Below are positions 8,673 through 17,301 of a stretch of 64,000 nt of DNA, one piece after another. The notes under the pieces were generated by a model that worked only from the letters and a program-made list of their open reading frames with translations, had not been told where the DNA came from and searched no databases. The DNA comes from Paenalcaligenes sp050487225 (GTDB lineage Bacteria; Pseudomonadota; Gammaproteobacteria; Burkholderiales; Burkholderiaceae_B): NCBI RefSeq assembly GCF_050487225.1, contig NZ_JBKQGY010000003.1, positions 434,001 through 498,000 on the forward strand, in the 5' to 3' direction. Positions within the stretch are counted from its first letter, which is position 1; every line of letters begins with the position of its first letter. The position numbers were made by a program, and so were the translations under genes.

Positions 8673-9743
8673 TTAATCGGCCAGCACGGGCGAGGCCAGC
8701 TGCAAACGCGCCCCGGTGTCCTGACTGAAGTAAAAAGCATGTGCAGGATTCCAACTCAATCCACAACGCTCTCCTGCCATAAAGCGTCGGCTGTGCGGCG
8801 CGCGCACAATCAAGGTATTGCCATCTTTAAGACGTACATACACATAGGCATCAGCACCTTGAAACTCGTGGTGCACGACCGTAACCCCCACACTTTCAGG
8901 GGTGGGTTCGTGCAACTGCAATTGTTCGGGGCGTACCCCAATGGACACCCGATGAGGCAAATCAAAGCCATAGCGTGTGGGCCACAATGACAGTGGCACA
9001 AAGTCGCTATGGATCAGCATCATGGGTGGGCTACCTATAAAACCTGCTGTGAACATGCTGTTAGGTTCTTGGTAGAGTTCTTGTGCAGAACCTTGCTGGG
9101 CAATGCTGCCTGCATTCAGCAACACCACCTGATCTGCCATACCCATGGCTTCGGTTTGATCGTGCGTGACATACACCACCGTTAAACCCAACCGCTGCTG
9201 TAATGCGCGGATTTCATGGCGCACGCTGTGGCGTAATTTGGCATCCAAGTTAGACAGCGGCTCATCCATCAAACAAATACGGTGACCCGACACAATGCTG
9301 CGAGCCAAGGCCACACGCTGACGCTGTCCGCCCGATAACTGTGCGGGTCGGCGATGTTCTAAACCTTCCAAATTCGTCAGTGCCAAGGCTTCTTGCAAGC
9401 GCTTGTGTTGATCAGCCTTGCTCACACGACGCACTTGCAACCCAAACAGAATGTTGTGCGCCACACTTAAATGCGGAAACAGCGCGTACGACTGAAACAC
9501 CATAGTCAGCCCGCGCTGAGCTGGTTCTTGATACGTCGCATCTTGCCCATCAATCAGCAACCTACCTGTAGTGGGCTGTTCTAATCCGGCGATAATGCGC
9601 AGCAAGGTAGACTTGCCGCAGCCTGATGGCCCCAACAATGCGGTGAACTGCCCTTCTGGAATAGAAAGATCTATATGCTTAAGTACCGCATGATCCCCCC
9701 ACGATTTGCCTATACCTTGCAATTGAATGGCGGCTTGACTCAT
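8673..9743 (-). CDS. ABC transporter ATP-binding protein, UgpC/MalK type
   Basis: A 356-aa ATPase of the MalK/UgpC class. Walker A is GPSGCGKS (38-45), the signature LSGGQ (136-140), Walker B ICLMDE (156-161), and the H-loop YVTHD. The roughly 120 C-terminal residues form the OB-fold regulatory domain typical of carbohydrate importers (SIGVRPEQLQLHE). Its start overlaps the stop of the DeoR regulator gene in an ATGA junction, so regulator and transporter are co-transcribed. It powers the UgpA/UgpE-like channel. Confidence 0.85.
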   Translation of the reverse strand: MSQAAIQLQGIGKSWGDHAVLKHIDLSIPEGQFTALLGPSGCGKSTLLRIIAGLEQPTTGRLLIDGQDATYQEPAQRGLTMVFQSYALFPHLSVAHNILFGLQVRRVSKADQHKRLQEALALTNLEGLEHRRPAQLSGGQRQRVALARSIVSGHRICLMDEPLSNLDAKLRHSVRHEIRALQQRLGLTVVYVTHDQTEAMGMADQVVLLNAGSIAQQGSAQELYQEPNSMFTAGFIGSPPMMLIHSDFVPLSLWPTRYGFDLPHRVSIGVRPEQLQLHEPTPESVGVTVVHHEFQGADAYVYVRLKDGNTLIVRAPHSRRFMAGERCGLSWNPAHAFYFSQDTGARLQLASPVLAD

Positions 9744-10510
9744 GCTGCACCCTCACTGGCTATTACTATGTGTACGTGCGCTGGCATACGCTGCCTGTAA
9801 CCCTCGGGCAAAGGCAGGTCTGTCACCAGCACATCTATATCGTCTACGGACCCGCTGCGTACCGCCGCCAACCGTCCAAACTTGGAGTGATCCAACACCA
9901 AGATACGGGTGCGACAATTACCGCGCAGGGCTTTATGGCAATCAGACTCAGCAATATCAAAATCCAGCAGCGCCCCTTCTAGGTCAAAACCGCCTACGCC
10001 TGATACCCCAAAATCCGCCTTGAAACTATTGAATAAACGCTCAGCCTCTGGACCCAGAATCTCTGGATTAGGCTGGCGCAATACGCCACCGGCAACCACC
10101 ACCCTGTTGCTGGGATTCTGACTTAGTGGCATCGCTGCACTAAGGTTATTGGTGACTACGGTAAGTTCTTGATGCTCCACCAAGGCCAAGGCCACTTGCT
10201 CAGGCGTCGTCCCAAACCCCAGCAACACGCTAGCACCGTCCGGGATCAACGCGGCCACCGCTCGGCCTATTTGTACTTTGGCTTGAAAGTGGGTGATGCG
10301 TCGCGTCTGGAACGACACGTTGCGTTCATGGCCTGCTAACTCAGCACCACCATGACGGCGACGCACTAAGTTGGCTTCATAAAGTGCATTCAGATCCCGT
10401 CGGATGGTTTGCGGCGTCACGCTAAAGTGCGTGGCGAGTCCATCCACGGACACCGCCCCCTGCACGCGTAACAACTCCACAATCCCACCTTGTCGAACCG
10501 AAAGATTCAT
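9740..10510 (-). CDS. DeoR-family repressor, GlpR-like
   Basis: A 256-aa regulator if the ATG at 10510 is used, which gives the normal DeoR length and puts the helix-turn-helix at about residues 18-40 (TPQTIRRDLNALYEANLVRR). A longer frame to 10612 would add 34 residues not seen in the family. The C-terminal DeoRC sensor has VLLGFGTTPEQVA in the usual phosphorylated-sugar pocket position. It is the first gene of the glycerol-3-phosphate-type operon. The palindrome at 10605-10620 resembles GlpR operators, pointing to autoregulated control of the operon by glycerol-3-phosphate. Confidence 0.85.
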   Translation of the reverse strand: MNLSVRQGGIVELLRVQGAVSVDGLATHFSVTPQTIRRDLNALYEANLVRRRHGGAELAGHERNVSFQTRRITHFQAKVQIGRAVAALIPDGASVLLGFGTTPEQVALALVEHQELTVVTNNLSAAMPLSQNPSNRVVVAGGVLRQPNPEILGPEAERLFNSFKADFGVSGVGGFDLEGALLDFDIAESDCHKALRGNCRTRILVLDHSKFGRLAAVRSGSVDDIDVLVTDLPLPEGYRQRMPAHVHIVIASEGAA

Positions 10511-10604
10511 AACACTGCATTGCCTTTCATTTGAATACTCAGCAGTGTAAAAAACGAAAATTACGCTCGGATTACTACCATATGAACCTTTTATGACGGT
10601 AAAA

Positions 10605-10620
10605 ATGTTCATATGAACAT
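10605..10620. promoter_or_regulatory. Palindromic operator, GlpR-like, with an upstream half-site copy
   Basis: Perfect 16-bp palindrome ATGTTCATATGAACAT, 95 bases upstream of the DeoR start. The half-site TATGAAC occurs again at 10581-10587, 31 bases away, about three helical turns. As I recall, E. coli GlpR sites carry ATGTTCG and CGAACAT arms, so the arms match well although the centre is 2 bases shorter. A likely binding site for the adjacent DeoR-family protein. Confidence 0.65.
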
Positions 10621-10712
10621 CTAGGGCTACCTACGATCAGCAACCTTCGGGCTTTTGTGTAGTCCAACCCTTTTTGTTAAGGTGATGGGTATGGAGTTTG
10701 CACCTAGCCGTT

Positions 10713-11723
10713 ATGACCTATTCCAACGCTGACTACGCCAAACTGGATACTGCCCGCTGGATGGCCGCCTTGGCCGTCGTGCTCTTGCACTGTGCAGCCG
10801 TCCCCCTAACCACTACCACCGATTACGGCACACAAAACTGGTTCTGGGCCAACCTATACGATGCCGCTACCCGCTGGTGCGTGCCTATTTTCGTGATGGT
10901 CAGTGGCGTGCTGTTGCTAGACCCTGCCAAACGCGAAGGCTTTGGGGAGTTCTACAAAAAGCGCGGCCGCCGCATCTTGCCAGCGCTGCTGTTTTGGTCG
11001 GTGTTTTATCTGTTTTGGGGTGCATGGATGTATCACCAACAAGGTGTGCCCATGGATGCCCAAGCCTGGTTACGCAAAGCCACCAGCGGCGAGCCCTACT
11101 ATCATTTGTGGTACTTATATATGTTGGTAGGGCTGTACTTGTTCGCCCCCTACCTGCGCTTGCTATACCAACACTGCACCCCACGCCAAAGCCGCTATAT
11201 TTTGTTGTTCATGCTGGTGCTCGCCATGCTGCAAAGCCTGTACCGCGAGACCCAAGACAATAGCTACGGCTTTTTCCTGCTCTGGTTTCTGCCCTACATT
11301 AGCTACTTCTTGGCTGGACGCATGATGTTCGAGCGTCGCGTGGTGATTCCCTACCCCGGCTGGGTGCTGGCGGCCAGTATTGCTGCCACGGTAGTCGGTA
11401 CAACGCTGTTGTCCTCGGAAGACTATTTCAGCACCTACTTTTACGACACCTTCAGCCTTACCGTGCCAGTGATGTCGTTCGCTGTATTTCAACTCATACT
11501 AGATCGCCCCCGCCTGCCACAACTGCGCATGTTGGCGCCCTTCACCTTCGGGATTTATCTGGTGCATCCTATCTTTTTAGATCTGGCACAACAAACTGGT
11601 TTATACCAAGCGCAAACCGGTATAGTCTGGCAGACACCCTTGATGGCATTTGCGGTTTTTATGCTGTCGTGGTTATTGGCTCGCCTATTACGAACCCTGC
11701 CTGGTGGTACACGTATCACCTGA
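10713..11723 (+). CDS. Acyltransferase family 3 membrane protein
   Basis: A 336-aa integral membrane protein with about ten hydrophobic segments. The family hallmarks are the N-terminal LDTARWMAALAVVLLHC, with the catalytic His of the RxxA...H pattern, and the later block FTFGIYLVHPIF. Members transfer acyl groups such as acetyl or succinyl to surface glycans. ATG 10713 is used; the longer version begins with TTG at 10698. The next gene starts 6 bases after its stop, so the two are an operon. The target (LPS, peptidoglycan, exopolysaccharide) cannot be told. Confidence 0.8.
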   Translation: MTYSNADYAKLDTARWMAALAVVLLHCAAVPLTTTTDYGTQNWFWANLYDAATRWCVPIFVMVSGVLLLDPAKREGFGEFYKKRGRRILPALLFWSVFYLFWGAWMYHQQGVPMDAQAWLRKATSGEPYYHLWYLYMLVGLYLFAPYLRLLYQHCTPRQSRYILLFMLVLAMLQSLYRETQDNSYGFFLLWFLPYISYFLAGRMMFERRVVIPYPGWVLAASIAATVVGTTLLSSEDYFSTYFYDTFSLTVPVMSFAVFQLILDRPRLPQLRMLAPFTFGIYLVHPIFLDLAQQTGLYQAQTGIVWQTPLMAFAVFMLSWLLARLLRTLPGGTRIT

Positions 11724-11729
11724 TGACTT

Positions 11730-12158
11730 ATGACTCAGCCCCCTGCGCCCCCGCCTTCTGACCAGCGTGCACAATCCGTTTTTTTGCGTGCATGCTGGTT
11801 CATTCTGGCAGTGTGCAGCTTTGCGTTAGCGATCATTGGGGTCATTGTGCCGGGGATGCCTACCACGGTGTTTGTGCTGATTTCGGCGTGGGCGGCAGCA
11901 CGCAGCTCGCCTCGCTTTCATCAATGGCTCATGAATCACCGCCTCTTTGGTCCCTCCTTGCACAACTGGCAAAACGGCAGGCTGGTCACTCGAAAAGCCA
12001 AGTGGACAGCACTCGTTAGCATGAGCGTGTGTGCTGTGTTATTACTCTGGCTAGCACCCCACTGGGGGATTAGCCTAATCGCCATAAGCTGCATGTTATG
12101 CGTGCTGCTATGGCTATGGTCTAGGCCCGAACCCCCCACGCAAAAAAGCGAGCCTTAA
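11730..12158 (+). CDS. DUF454 (YbaN-like) inner-membrane protein
   Basis: A 142-aa protein with the DUF454 core: a first membrane segment ending IGVIVPGMPTTVFVLISAW, then FHQWLMNHRLFGPSLHNW, then two further hydrophobic segments near 95-130. Function of the family is unknown to me. It is the second gene after the acyltransferase with a 6-base gap. Its stop codon sits in the loop of the following terminator hairpin. Confidence 0.8.
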   Translation: MTQPPAPPPSDQRAQSVFLRACWFILAVCSFALAIIGVIVPGMPTTVFVLISAWAAARSSPRFHQWLMNHRLFGPSLHNWQNGRLVTRKAKWTALVSMSVCAVLLLWLAPHWGISLIAISCMLCVLLWLWSRPEPPTQKSEP

Positions 12159-12167
12159 AGGCTCGCT
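12147..12167. terminator. Terminator shared by convergent genes
   Basis: Stem AGCGAGCC/GGCTCGCT with loop TTAAA, which contains the stop codon of the DUF454 gene. An A tract (12142-12147) becomes a T tract on the minus strand, so it terminates the DUF4148 gene best and may also stop the plus-strand transcript. Confidence 0.8.
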
Positions 12168-12192
12168 ATAATCTGGCACCACTTCCTAACCA

Positions 12193-12663
12193 TTAGGAGT
12201 TAGTTGGGTATTGCTGTGGGTACATCTGGTTCAGTGTTTGGCTGGACTGGCCTGACACCATATCACCAGCACGAATTGCTTCTGCTAATTCCGCTTGTAC
12301 TTGAGTGCGGGACTTCGCTGCGACATCTTGATGAGCGGCTGGGTACAACGCAGGGTACATTTCATTCAAGCGGGCGCTAGATTCGCCTGGTACTACGTTA
12401 CCTTCACGTACCGCTTGTTCCAGTTCAGCACGTACTTCAGCACGTGTTTTTACTGCTGCTGGTTGAGCGGGGTATACAGCAGGGTACATCTCACGCAGTG
12501 TTTGACTAGAGTCGCCAGACAACATGTCGCCCGCATTGATTGCTTGAGCCAATTCAGCCTGTACATCGGCACGTGTTGGTGTGGTATTTACATTCAAAGC
12601 CATCGCTTGGCCAGCAAACAGGGTAGCAACAGCAAGACTCAAAGCAGGTAGTGTGCGTTTCAT
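12193..12663 (-). CDS. Exported DUF4148 protein with three tandem repeats
   Basis: A 156-aa protein starting at ATG 12663, 9 bases after an AAAGGA ribosome site. A Sec signal peptide (MKRTLPALSLAVATLFAG..., cleaved after AMA) leads to three copies of a roughly 40-residue repeat. Each has the shape (T/S)R-x-x-V-x-AEL-x-x-A-(I/V)-x-x-G-(D/N)-...-G-(D/E/Q)-SS-...-MYP-x-x-YP. DUF4148 proteins are short periplasmic proteins common in Burkholderiales, usually with one such unit; function unknown. The gene stands alone with its own upstream region and terminator. Confidence 0.8.
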   Translation of the reverse strand: MKRTLPALSLAVATLFAGQAMALNVNTTPTRADVQAELAQAINAGDMLSGDSSQTLREMYPAVYPAQPAAVKTRAEVRAELEQAVREGNVVPGESSARLNEMYPALYPAAHQDVAAKSRTQVQAELAEAIRAGDMVSGQSSQTLNQMYPQQYPTNS

Positions 12664-13015
12664 AATAATGATTCCTTTCATTTCCAATAATTAAGGGGAC
12701 TCTGTGCGATACATCCCAGAACACTCAATAGGTTCTTTCTAATCAAGAATAAGAATCACTATAGAATTTGCATGAAGTGCAGAAAAGTGAGTTTATCGGA
12801 ATCCATCAATGCTTTTTTTGCACGACTGAAATCAGAACTTCACTCTACCCTTTCTTGCGTGTAGCCTACTACTTCACACGGGATGAATGCTCTTTGGCTT
12901 TGTATCGCTGCATCCATGGCTACACTTTAAGTCAACCAAAAAAACAGATAAACCAGACAAAAAGACATACACTATTTCAAAAAACGAAATAATAAATTTT
13001 TGCTACAGGTAATTT
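12664..13015. other. Divergent intergenic region (352 bp)
   Basis: AT-rich stretch between the DUF4148 gene and the LysR gene, which must hold promoters for both. I see a short inverted repeat TATTTC/GAAATA around an A-rich centre (12973-12991), 25 bases before the LysR start; this is a weak candidate for a LysR-type site. A small open frame at 12768-12992 lacks a ribosome site and looks like chance. No RNA gene seen. Confidence 0.5.
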
Positions 13016-13945
13016 ATGAGCCGTTTACTCGCTATGCACGTGTTCGAACGCGTGGCAAATGAGGGTGGTTTTGCTGCTGCAGCACGCTCGCTCAATATGT
13101 CCCCCTCGGCCGTCACCCGTCATGTGGCCGAGCTTGAAAGCCATCTAGGAACACGGTTATTCCAACGCACTACCCGCCGCGTTCACTTAACCGATGCGGG
13201 TGAGGTGTATCTCGCCCGTATACAGCACATTCTGCAAGACATTGAAGAAGCCGATGCCCAAGTCAGTGCCCACACCAATGCACTGGCTGGCAGGCTACGT
13301 GTCTATGCGCCCCCTGCCTTGTCGTATCACGTCATCGCCCCCGTTTTGGGCGACTTTTGTTTGGCCTACCCCGACATACGCGTAGAAATCCAAGTTGGCG
13401 CCGAATACGCACTGCCTATTGAAGACTTTGACATCACCCTGTTGGGCAATAGCGTGCAAGAAAACGCCAACATCGTGGCGCGAAAAATTGTGCAATCGGA
13501 AGTTATTTTGGTGGCTTCACCCGACTACGCCGCCCGTCACCCATTGCCGCAACACCCTACAGAATTATCCCAACATCGCTGTTTGCGTCTGCGCGACTCT
13601 GATCGCTTGGAAAACTGGATCTTCCGTCATCCTGAAAAGCCCGATGAACGACTGAGCCTCCCCGTAGACCCTGTGATTGTTGCCAATCACACCGACACGC
13701 TACTGAGGGCAACTTTAAATGGTGTGGGCATTACTTCAGTGGTATTGAGCTTGGCTGCGCCGTACTTAAACCGTGGCGAATTAGTGCGTGTGCTGCACCC
13801 TTGGAGCGCCGGTGAGATCAACATGTATGCCGCGTTGCCGAGCCGTAAACACATACCGCAACGCTCCCTCGTTTTCTTGGATTATCTGATTAACCACACT
13901 AGACAACAACATGCGGCGGCCAAAGCCAACTGTACTGCCTGCTAA
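13016..13945 (+). CDS. LysR-family transcriptional regulator
   Basis: A 309-aa regulator. The N-terminal winged helix-turn-helix (FERVANEGGFAAAARSLN, then SPSAVTRHVAELE, about 10-45) and the linker TRRVHLTDAGEVYL are standard. The C-terminal effector domain begins near residue 92 (GRLRVYAP). This resembles the subgroup containing AaeR/DmlR-like proteins. A short AGGT ribosome site precedes the ATG. No divergent metabolic gene adjoins it apart from the DUF4148 gene, so its target is unknown. Confidence 0.85.
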   Translation: MSRLLAMHVFERVANEGGFAAAARSLNMSPSAVTRHVAELESHLGTRLFQRTTRRVHLTDAGEVYLARIQHILQDIEEADAQVSAHTNALAGRLRVYAPPALSYHVIAPVLGDFCLAYPDIRVEIQVGAEYALPIEDFDITLLGNSVQENANIVARKIVQSEVILVASPDYAARHPLPQHPTELSQHRCLRLRDSDRLENWIFRHPEKPDERLSLPVDPVIVANHTDTLLRATLNGVGITSVVLSLAAPYLNRGELVRVLHPWSAGEINMYAALPSRKHIPQRSLVFLDYLINHTRQQHAAAKANCTAC

Positions 13946-14062
13946 ACGCCACTTTTCACGCCTAATGCTATTTGCCCCCACCCAAAATTCAGCGTAAAGT
14001 GGCTACTAGGTTTTTCGCTTCTTTCGTTTAGCGCTTCCTATTTCTGTACGGCACTACGCTTT

Positions 14063-14524
14063 ATGTTCGATATTCTTGTCTATCTGTTTGAAAACTATTA
14101 CAACCCACAGGCCTGTCCTAAAGCTGAAGTGTTAGCACACAAGCTGGCCGCTATCGGGTTTGAGGACGATGAAATCAACGATGCATTGAGCTGGTTACAC
14201 GGTTTGCACGAGTCTTCTGCTCAGCACCAGCCAGTGCAGGCGTTGCATCATCAGCAAAGCCTGCGCGTCTACACTGACTTAGAGTACGAGTTTTTAGGTC
14301 AGGAAGCTTTGGGCTTCATCAGCTTTTTAGAGCAATCCGGCGCGTTGCCGCCTACATTGCGCGAGATCATTATCGAGCGCGCTATGGCTATAGATGAATC
14401 ACCTATAGCCTTAGAAAAAATCAAAATCATCACATTGATCGTGCTCTGGAGCAACGACGCCGAAGTCGAGCACCTGATCTTTGAAGAGTTGGTCACCGAC
14501 GACGGCGACCGCCTCTACCACTAA
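14063..14524 (+). CDS. smg: Smg protein (DUF494)
   Basis: A 153-aa protein that starts MFDILVYLFENYY, the usual opening of Smg/DUF494 proteins, and ends LEELVTDDGDRLYH-like (EELVTDDGDRLYH). Function is unknown; in gamma- and betaproteobacteria it usually lies next to dprA and a topoisomerase gene. Here topB is only 2.8 kb downstream but a minus-strand membrane protein gene intervenes, and no dprA is found upstream. The stop codon overlaps that of the convergent gene by 4 bases (14521-14524), with no terminator between. Confidence 0.85.
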   Translation: MFDILVYLFENYYNPQACPKAEVLAHKLAAIGFEDDEINDALSWLHGLHESSAQHQPVQALHHQQSLRVYTDLEYEFLGQEALGFISFLEQSGALPPTLREIIIERAMAIDESPIALEKIKIITLIVLWSNDAEVEHLIFEELVTDDGDRLYH

Positions 14525-17145
14525 TCCTCAGCCGCTACGACTTTCCCCTGCTCATCCAGCATATGTTTGAGCAGTGGAATACCATTTTCTACGCGGAATT
14601 CAGCAAACTTCGCAGGCTCAAAGACAGAAGCTTGGCCTTCTTTGAAGAACCAGGCATCGGTACCGGGAGCCCACTGGCCATTCTTACGCACTAAGCGTAA
14701 CAGCACCCAATCTGGTTGCACGGCTACGTCCACGATCTGGCTTTGATTGCTACCGTCTTCTAGTTCTACGTAACGATGCTGATAGGCTTTGTCTGCATCA
14801 CGTGAGCTTTGCAATGCTTGTAGCTCCCACGCAATCTCACCCGTTTTCGGTGGCGACAACCACGCCCATACGGTAGAACCATCACTCTCGTAGGCATCCA
14901 TATCACCTTGCTGTATGCCACGATTCAATCTATCGGCTTCTCGGGTCACTTGGAAATCCAGTGACATGTAATCGCCTTGCATCAATGAGCGCGGGTCTAC
15001 CGGTGCCAATGCCAACACCACCACCTTGCCATCCGACAAAATGCGCTCTTTGTTCCAGATGTTGTAATTCGCTAAACCCAGCACCAACAGCAAGCCCACC
15101 GCAATCACAGGGCCGGGACGCAAGTACTTCATACCTTTAGGCGTGGGGGTAGTGGCCTCTGTATCGGTCAAGGCCGCTAAGGACTTCAGCGTCCCTCGGA
15201 ACAACAACGTATAGACCAATAGCACCACAGCGCTACACGCCAGTAATAACGCTTTTTGATTCAGACTGATATCGAAGTCGTAATACAGTTTTCCTAGCGC
15301 AACAAAGAGCGCGAGCAGCATCACCACAAACAACAGGCGACTACGCCATGCATACGCCACCAGCAACCACGCCAAGGTCAACGAGATAGTCGGTGCACCC
15401 GCCCACGTGATAGACAGCAACACACACACTGCCACACCTACCGCTGTGACCACCGACCACCCCTTCTGGCGTTGCAACGCTACAGCCAACACCACAGCGG
15501 GTAAGGGGAAGAGTAACCAACTGGGTATCCATGACCCCAATGCCCACTCTGACAAGGTTTCACCAAACATCAACACGGGTGGCATCAACCCTATGCCCAG
15601 CAAGCTAGCGACCAAACCTGCCCACATCGCAGGTGCCCAGTAACGATAGCGCTCTGGCGTTTGGTGTGCTCTAACGCCAATCACCAAACTCAACACCACC
15701 ACGGCAAACACCTGCCATTGCATAAAGGGAGTTAACCAGGGGAACTCGTAATAGTAGCTCGTCACCAAACCATGAAAATTCAGCCACAAGAAAGCGCTGA
15801 TAATCGTCCACGCTGCTGCCAACAACCGCACTAACCAGACCGGTGATAAGGCATATAACACCACACCGAGGACGACTTGCAGCATGGGGTAGATCGTATT
15901 TTCTTGCTCTACCTGCATCACCCATTCCACACCGCTGAACACGAGGCCAACGATCACCAATAGGGCTGGAATGTCTTGCAAACCTTCTTCGCCGGCTTGG
16001 CGCGATAACCACAAGCCGCCCCCGACGAAACACAGCATTACCCAGAAAGAATATTTGAAAATTTCGGCGTCAGTAAGCAGCGTTAACGTCACCAGTATTA
16101 GGGCACTGCCCAACAATACGGCGCCCAAACGCAACAAACGCAAAAACCATGGCGGTGACGCTGTATCGGTATGCGCAGGTACGGCATCGCCTTGTTGTTC
16201 GGTTGCCGCTACCGCCCGCGCTGTATGCTGACGCCACTGCTGAAACAAGTCTTTAGCCAGCAGAATGGCAAGAGCGATTTCTACAATCGTGAAGAAGAAC
16301 CATGCGGCAACATCATCACTACCCAGACGAATAAAGAACAGTATCAACGCCGCCAAAAAAGCGCCGTATACAAAGCTCAGGCTGACTTGATCAGGACAAC
16401 GCTGTCGGTAGTACCACGCCATTACCACCATCGCAACTGATGCCCCTAACCAATAGCGTAAGAAGCCATCTTCCCACTCTATTAGGCCACCCATGACCAA
16501 ATAGAACAGCGCAACACTGCTCACCGCTGCCAACAAGCGGGGCACTACCCTAAACGGATCACGTAAATAGTGCTGACACATCTCGGACAACACTAATAAA
16601 CACAAATTGAGCACGACAACGATCAGCGTCACCGCCAAGGGGCCTTCTACCCACCAATACATCCGGCTCCACATGTTCAGTGCGTTAAACCCTAGCAGTA
16701 TGCCTGCTACGTTCACAATCACTATCCACAGCACAGCTAAGATAATAGAGCGCAGCCCCACTAGCCATGGCGTAATGGTCAGTGCCCACACGGCAAAAAG
16801 CTGCCATGGGTCAGCACCCGTTTGATAGATTTGGCCTAACAATGCCCATAGCCCACCCACGGCCACAGCAGATAGCCCCATCAAAAGTGGCACAGGGGAG
16901 TATTCGGGCCACCAGCCGTGGCCACGTTTGTGTAATACCCACGCCAACCCGGCCGTCAGCACTACAACACCTTGCACCAACGCAATGCGTATGGTTTTGC
17001 TTAACTCTGACCAGTTCGCTGCAATCACACTGATCAGCGCACTGCATAATAGTAAGATGGCTAATGCCAGTGAGGCCCGCAATAAAAACCTAGGCCAAAC
17101 AGGCATACCGAATGTGGCAGATACTGGGGATTTAGTGTTAGACAT
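14521..17145 (-). CDS. Large membrane protein: DUF2157 + DUF4401-like + GDYXXLXY domain
   Basis: An 874-aa protein from ATG 17145 (36 more residues are possible upstream to 17253; a start at 17106 is also open). The N-terminal third carries DUF2157 features: ISVIAANWSELSKTIRIALV, then LLGQIYQTGADPWQLF. The middle holds many predicted membrane segments, as in DUF4401. The last 170 residues are the periplasmic GDYXXLXY domain, with the name-giving motif in LMQGDYMSLDFQV. In many bacteria these are separate neighbouring genes, so this looks like a fusion or a long-form family member. Function unknown. It lies between smg and topB, on the opposite strand to both. Confidence 0.75.
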   Translation of the reverse strand: MSNTKSPVSATFGMPVWPRFLLRASLALAILLLCSALISVIAANWSELSKTIRIALVQGVVVLTAGLAWVLHKRGHGWWPEYSPVPLLMGLSAVAVGGLWALLGQIYQTGADPWQLFAVWALTITPWLVGLRSIILAVLWIVIVNVAGILLGFNALNMWSRMYWWVEGPLAVTLIVVVLNLCLLVLSEMCQHYLRDPFRVVPRLLAAVSSVALFYLVMGGLIEWEDGFLRYWLGASVAMVVMAWYYRQRCPDQVSLSFVYGAFLAALILFFIRLGSDDVAAWFFFTIVEIALAILLAKDLFQQWRQHTARAVAATEQQGDAVPAHTDTASPPWFLRLLRLGAVLLGSALILVTLTLLTDAEIFKYSFWVMLCFVGGGLWLSRQAGEEGLQDIPALLVIVGLVFSGVEWVMQVEQENTIYPMLQVVLGVVLYALSPVWLVRLLAAAWTIISAFLWLNFHGLVTSYYYEFPWLTPFMQWQVFAVVVLSLVIGVRAHQTPERYRYWAPAMWAGLVASLLGIGLMPPVLMFGETLSEWALGSWIPSWLLFPLPAVVLAVALQRQKGWSVVTAVGVAVCVLLSITWAGAPTISLTLAWLLVAYAWRSRLLFVVMLLALFVALGKLYYDFDISLNQKALLLACSAVVLLVYTLLFRGTLKSLAALTDTEATTPTPKGMKYLRPGPVIAVGLLLVLGLANYNIWNKERILSDGKVVVLALAPVDPRSLMQGDYMSLDFQVTREADRLNRGIQQGDMDAYESDGSTVWAWLSPPKTGEIAWELQALQSSRDADKAYQHRYVELEDGSNQSQIVDVAVQPDWVLLRLVRKNGQWAPGTDAWFFKEGQASVFEPAKFAEFRVENGIPLLKHMLDEQGKVVAAED

Positions 17146-17301
17146 AGTTCCGAGTGTGGATAATTTTTTTCTGCTATCGTACAGTAGCAAACAATGTTGC
17201 GCATACAAAAATGGTAAGGCCTTGTGGCTGGAACTTGCGTATACGGGGCTCAACCCGTAATATCCGCGCTATTGCTGCGGGCACGCTGTCATTGGAAATA
17301 C

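Noticed and set aside
12768..12992. 74-codon frame in the DUF4148-LysR gap
   Set aside because: No ribosome site, unusual composition, ends in low-complexity Lys/Gln; more likely the promoter region.
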